Origin: Pseudomonadota bacterium
GTDB lineage: Bacteria > Pseudomonadota > Alphaproteobacteria > Rhizobiales > Hyphomicrobiaceae
Assembly: GCA_023428365.1 (NCBI GenBank)
Contig: JAEYYQ010000403.1
Coordinates: forward strand, 1 to 5,575
DNA length: 5,575 nucleotides
Reading direction: 5' to 3'
Positions 5,305 to 5,575 of this stretch are shown here, piece after piece. Under the pieces are notes generated by a model. It had not been told where the DNA came from, searched no databases, and worked only from the letters and a program-made list of their open reading frames with translations. The position numbers were made by a program, and so were the translations under genes. Every line of letters starts with the position of its first letter. Position 1 is the first letter of the stretch.

Positions 5305-5416
5305 CCGTCATCCCGACGAAGGTCGGGACCCACGCCAGCTGACGTACTTGATCCGGTAGCCGAAGAGTTTCGGACGCTGAAACTTGCGTGGGTGCCGGCC
5401 TTCGCCGGCATGACGG
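5305..5416. repeat. 31-bp imperfect inverted repeat pair, second copy of the palindromic family
   Basis: Arms at 5305-5335 and 5386-5416 are reverse complements except at four positions, and are separated by 50 bases. Each begins CCGTCAT from the outside, has a 7-bp stem around GAAG and ends ACCCACGC on the inside. The left stem is TCCCGAC/GTCGGGA and the right, read in the same orientation, is TGCCGGC/GCCGGCA. All four differences are paired so that base pairing is kept. The outer part and loop match the element at 5021-5109, so all four arms belong to one family. Confidence 0.87.
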
Positions 5417-5480
5417 TTTTATGCGGATGGCGATGCCCTCAGGAGCGACTGAAACTACGACACCTGCGAGACGCAATTAC

Positions 5481-5515
5481 AAAAAAAACGCCGGTCTTTT
5501 GGACCGGCGTTTTTT
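5481..5515. terminator. Bidirectional intrinsic terminator
   Basis: CGCCGGTC (5489-5496) and GACCGGCG (5502-5509) form a perfect 8-bp GC-rich stem with loop TTTTG. Eight A residues precede it and six T residues follow, so it can terminate transcripts from either side. It lies 21 bases beyond the stop of the minus-strand gene at the right edge, the usual distance, and would also stop leftover transcription from the LLM side. Confidence 0.93.
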
Positions 5516-5535
5516 CTCGTCATACCGAGGGATAA

Positions 5536-5575
5536 TCAATCCGACTTGCGCGGCACGGTCGGAACGGTGCCCGTG
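5536..5575 (-). CDS. C-terminus of a minus-strand gene, running off the right edge
   Basis: On the minus strand the frame ends TGTVPTVPRKSD followed by TGA (5536-5538). Only 12 residues are inside the window, so no family can be named. The main support is the strong terminator immediately beyond the stop, oriented correctly for this strand, plus a plausible hydrophilic C-terminal tail. The gene would be convergent with the LLM gene. Confidence 0.5.
   Translation of the reverse strand, partial: TGTVPTVPRKSD

Noticed and set aside
5021..5416. Inverted repeats as CRISPR repeats or transposon ends
   Set aside because: Arms are inverted, not direct, with unequal spacers, so not CRISPR. No transposase is present and no convincing target duplication flanks either pair (only TC/TC around the first).
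5063..5476. 137-residue minus-strand frame across the right-hand non-coding region
   Set aside because: It runs through three repeat arms, giving the familiar repeat-derived peptides PAFAGMT-like and VIPAKAGIQ, with no domain-like sequence between.
5421..5575. Open + strand frame from ATG 5421 to the window end
   Set aside because: It passes straight through a strong bidirectional terminator and encodes low-quality, Arg-rich sequence without a clear ribosome binding site.

Overview
The window looks like a chromosomal stretch from an alphaproteobacterium. It is GC-rich, with GC-biased third codon positions. Its gene families (GDPD, a DUF482/COG3146 acyltransferase and a HIT protein in a row) are typical of that class. 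Three putative promoters resemble the alphaproteobacterial housekeeping pattern CTTGAC-N16/17-CTATAT. The last ~550 bp carry palindromes with CCGTCATTCCCGCGAAGGCG arms, of a kind dispersed in many proteobacterial genomes. The genus cannot be fixed from the sequence.

Six genes on the + strand are well supported. They are a glycerophosphodiester phosphodiesterase (141-896), a Gdx/SugE-type small multidrug resistance guanidinium exporter (1033-1353), a GNAT-fold DUF482 (FemAB-like) acyltransferase (1414-2604), a HIT-family nucleotide hydrolase (2647-3069), a small NAD(P)-binding atypical SDR (3127-3777) and a luciferase-like (LLM) flavin-dependent oxidoreductase (3966-4985). At the left edge, the minus strand reads like a PAS-type domain fragment whose start is unclear. 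At the right edge, the last 12 codons of a minus-strand gene end 21 bases from an excellent bidirectional terminator.

The clearest regulatory element precedes gdx. Two hairpins with ACGA loops (965-980 and 997-1014) form a textbook guanidine-II (mini-ykkC) riboswitch. It has a good promoter just upstream and a possible anti-Shine-Dalgarno CCUC in its linker. Riboswitch and transporter together make a self-contained guanidine-sensing and export unit set between two housekeeping-type genes.

The two oxidoreductase genes appear to share a promoter/operator module. CTGCTTGAAA, 15 variable bases, CGATATCGG, then GTG and TCGCA occur in the same register at 3062-3110 and 3853-3901. An inverted repeat lies at the downstream end of each copy. 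This suggests common regulation of the SDR and LLM genes and is the least expected observation here.

The region 4986-5535 has no confident gene. It holds two large inverted repeats (5021-5109 and 5305-5416). Each arm is itself a 7-bp hairpin with a GAAG or CTTC loop, and the second pair differs between arms only by compensatory base-pair changes. A short coding-like stretch without a clear start (about 5132-5275) lies between them.
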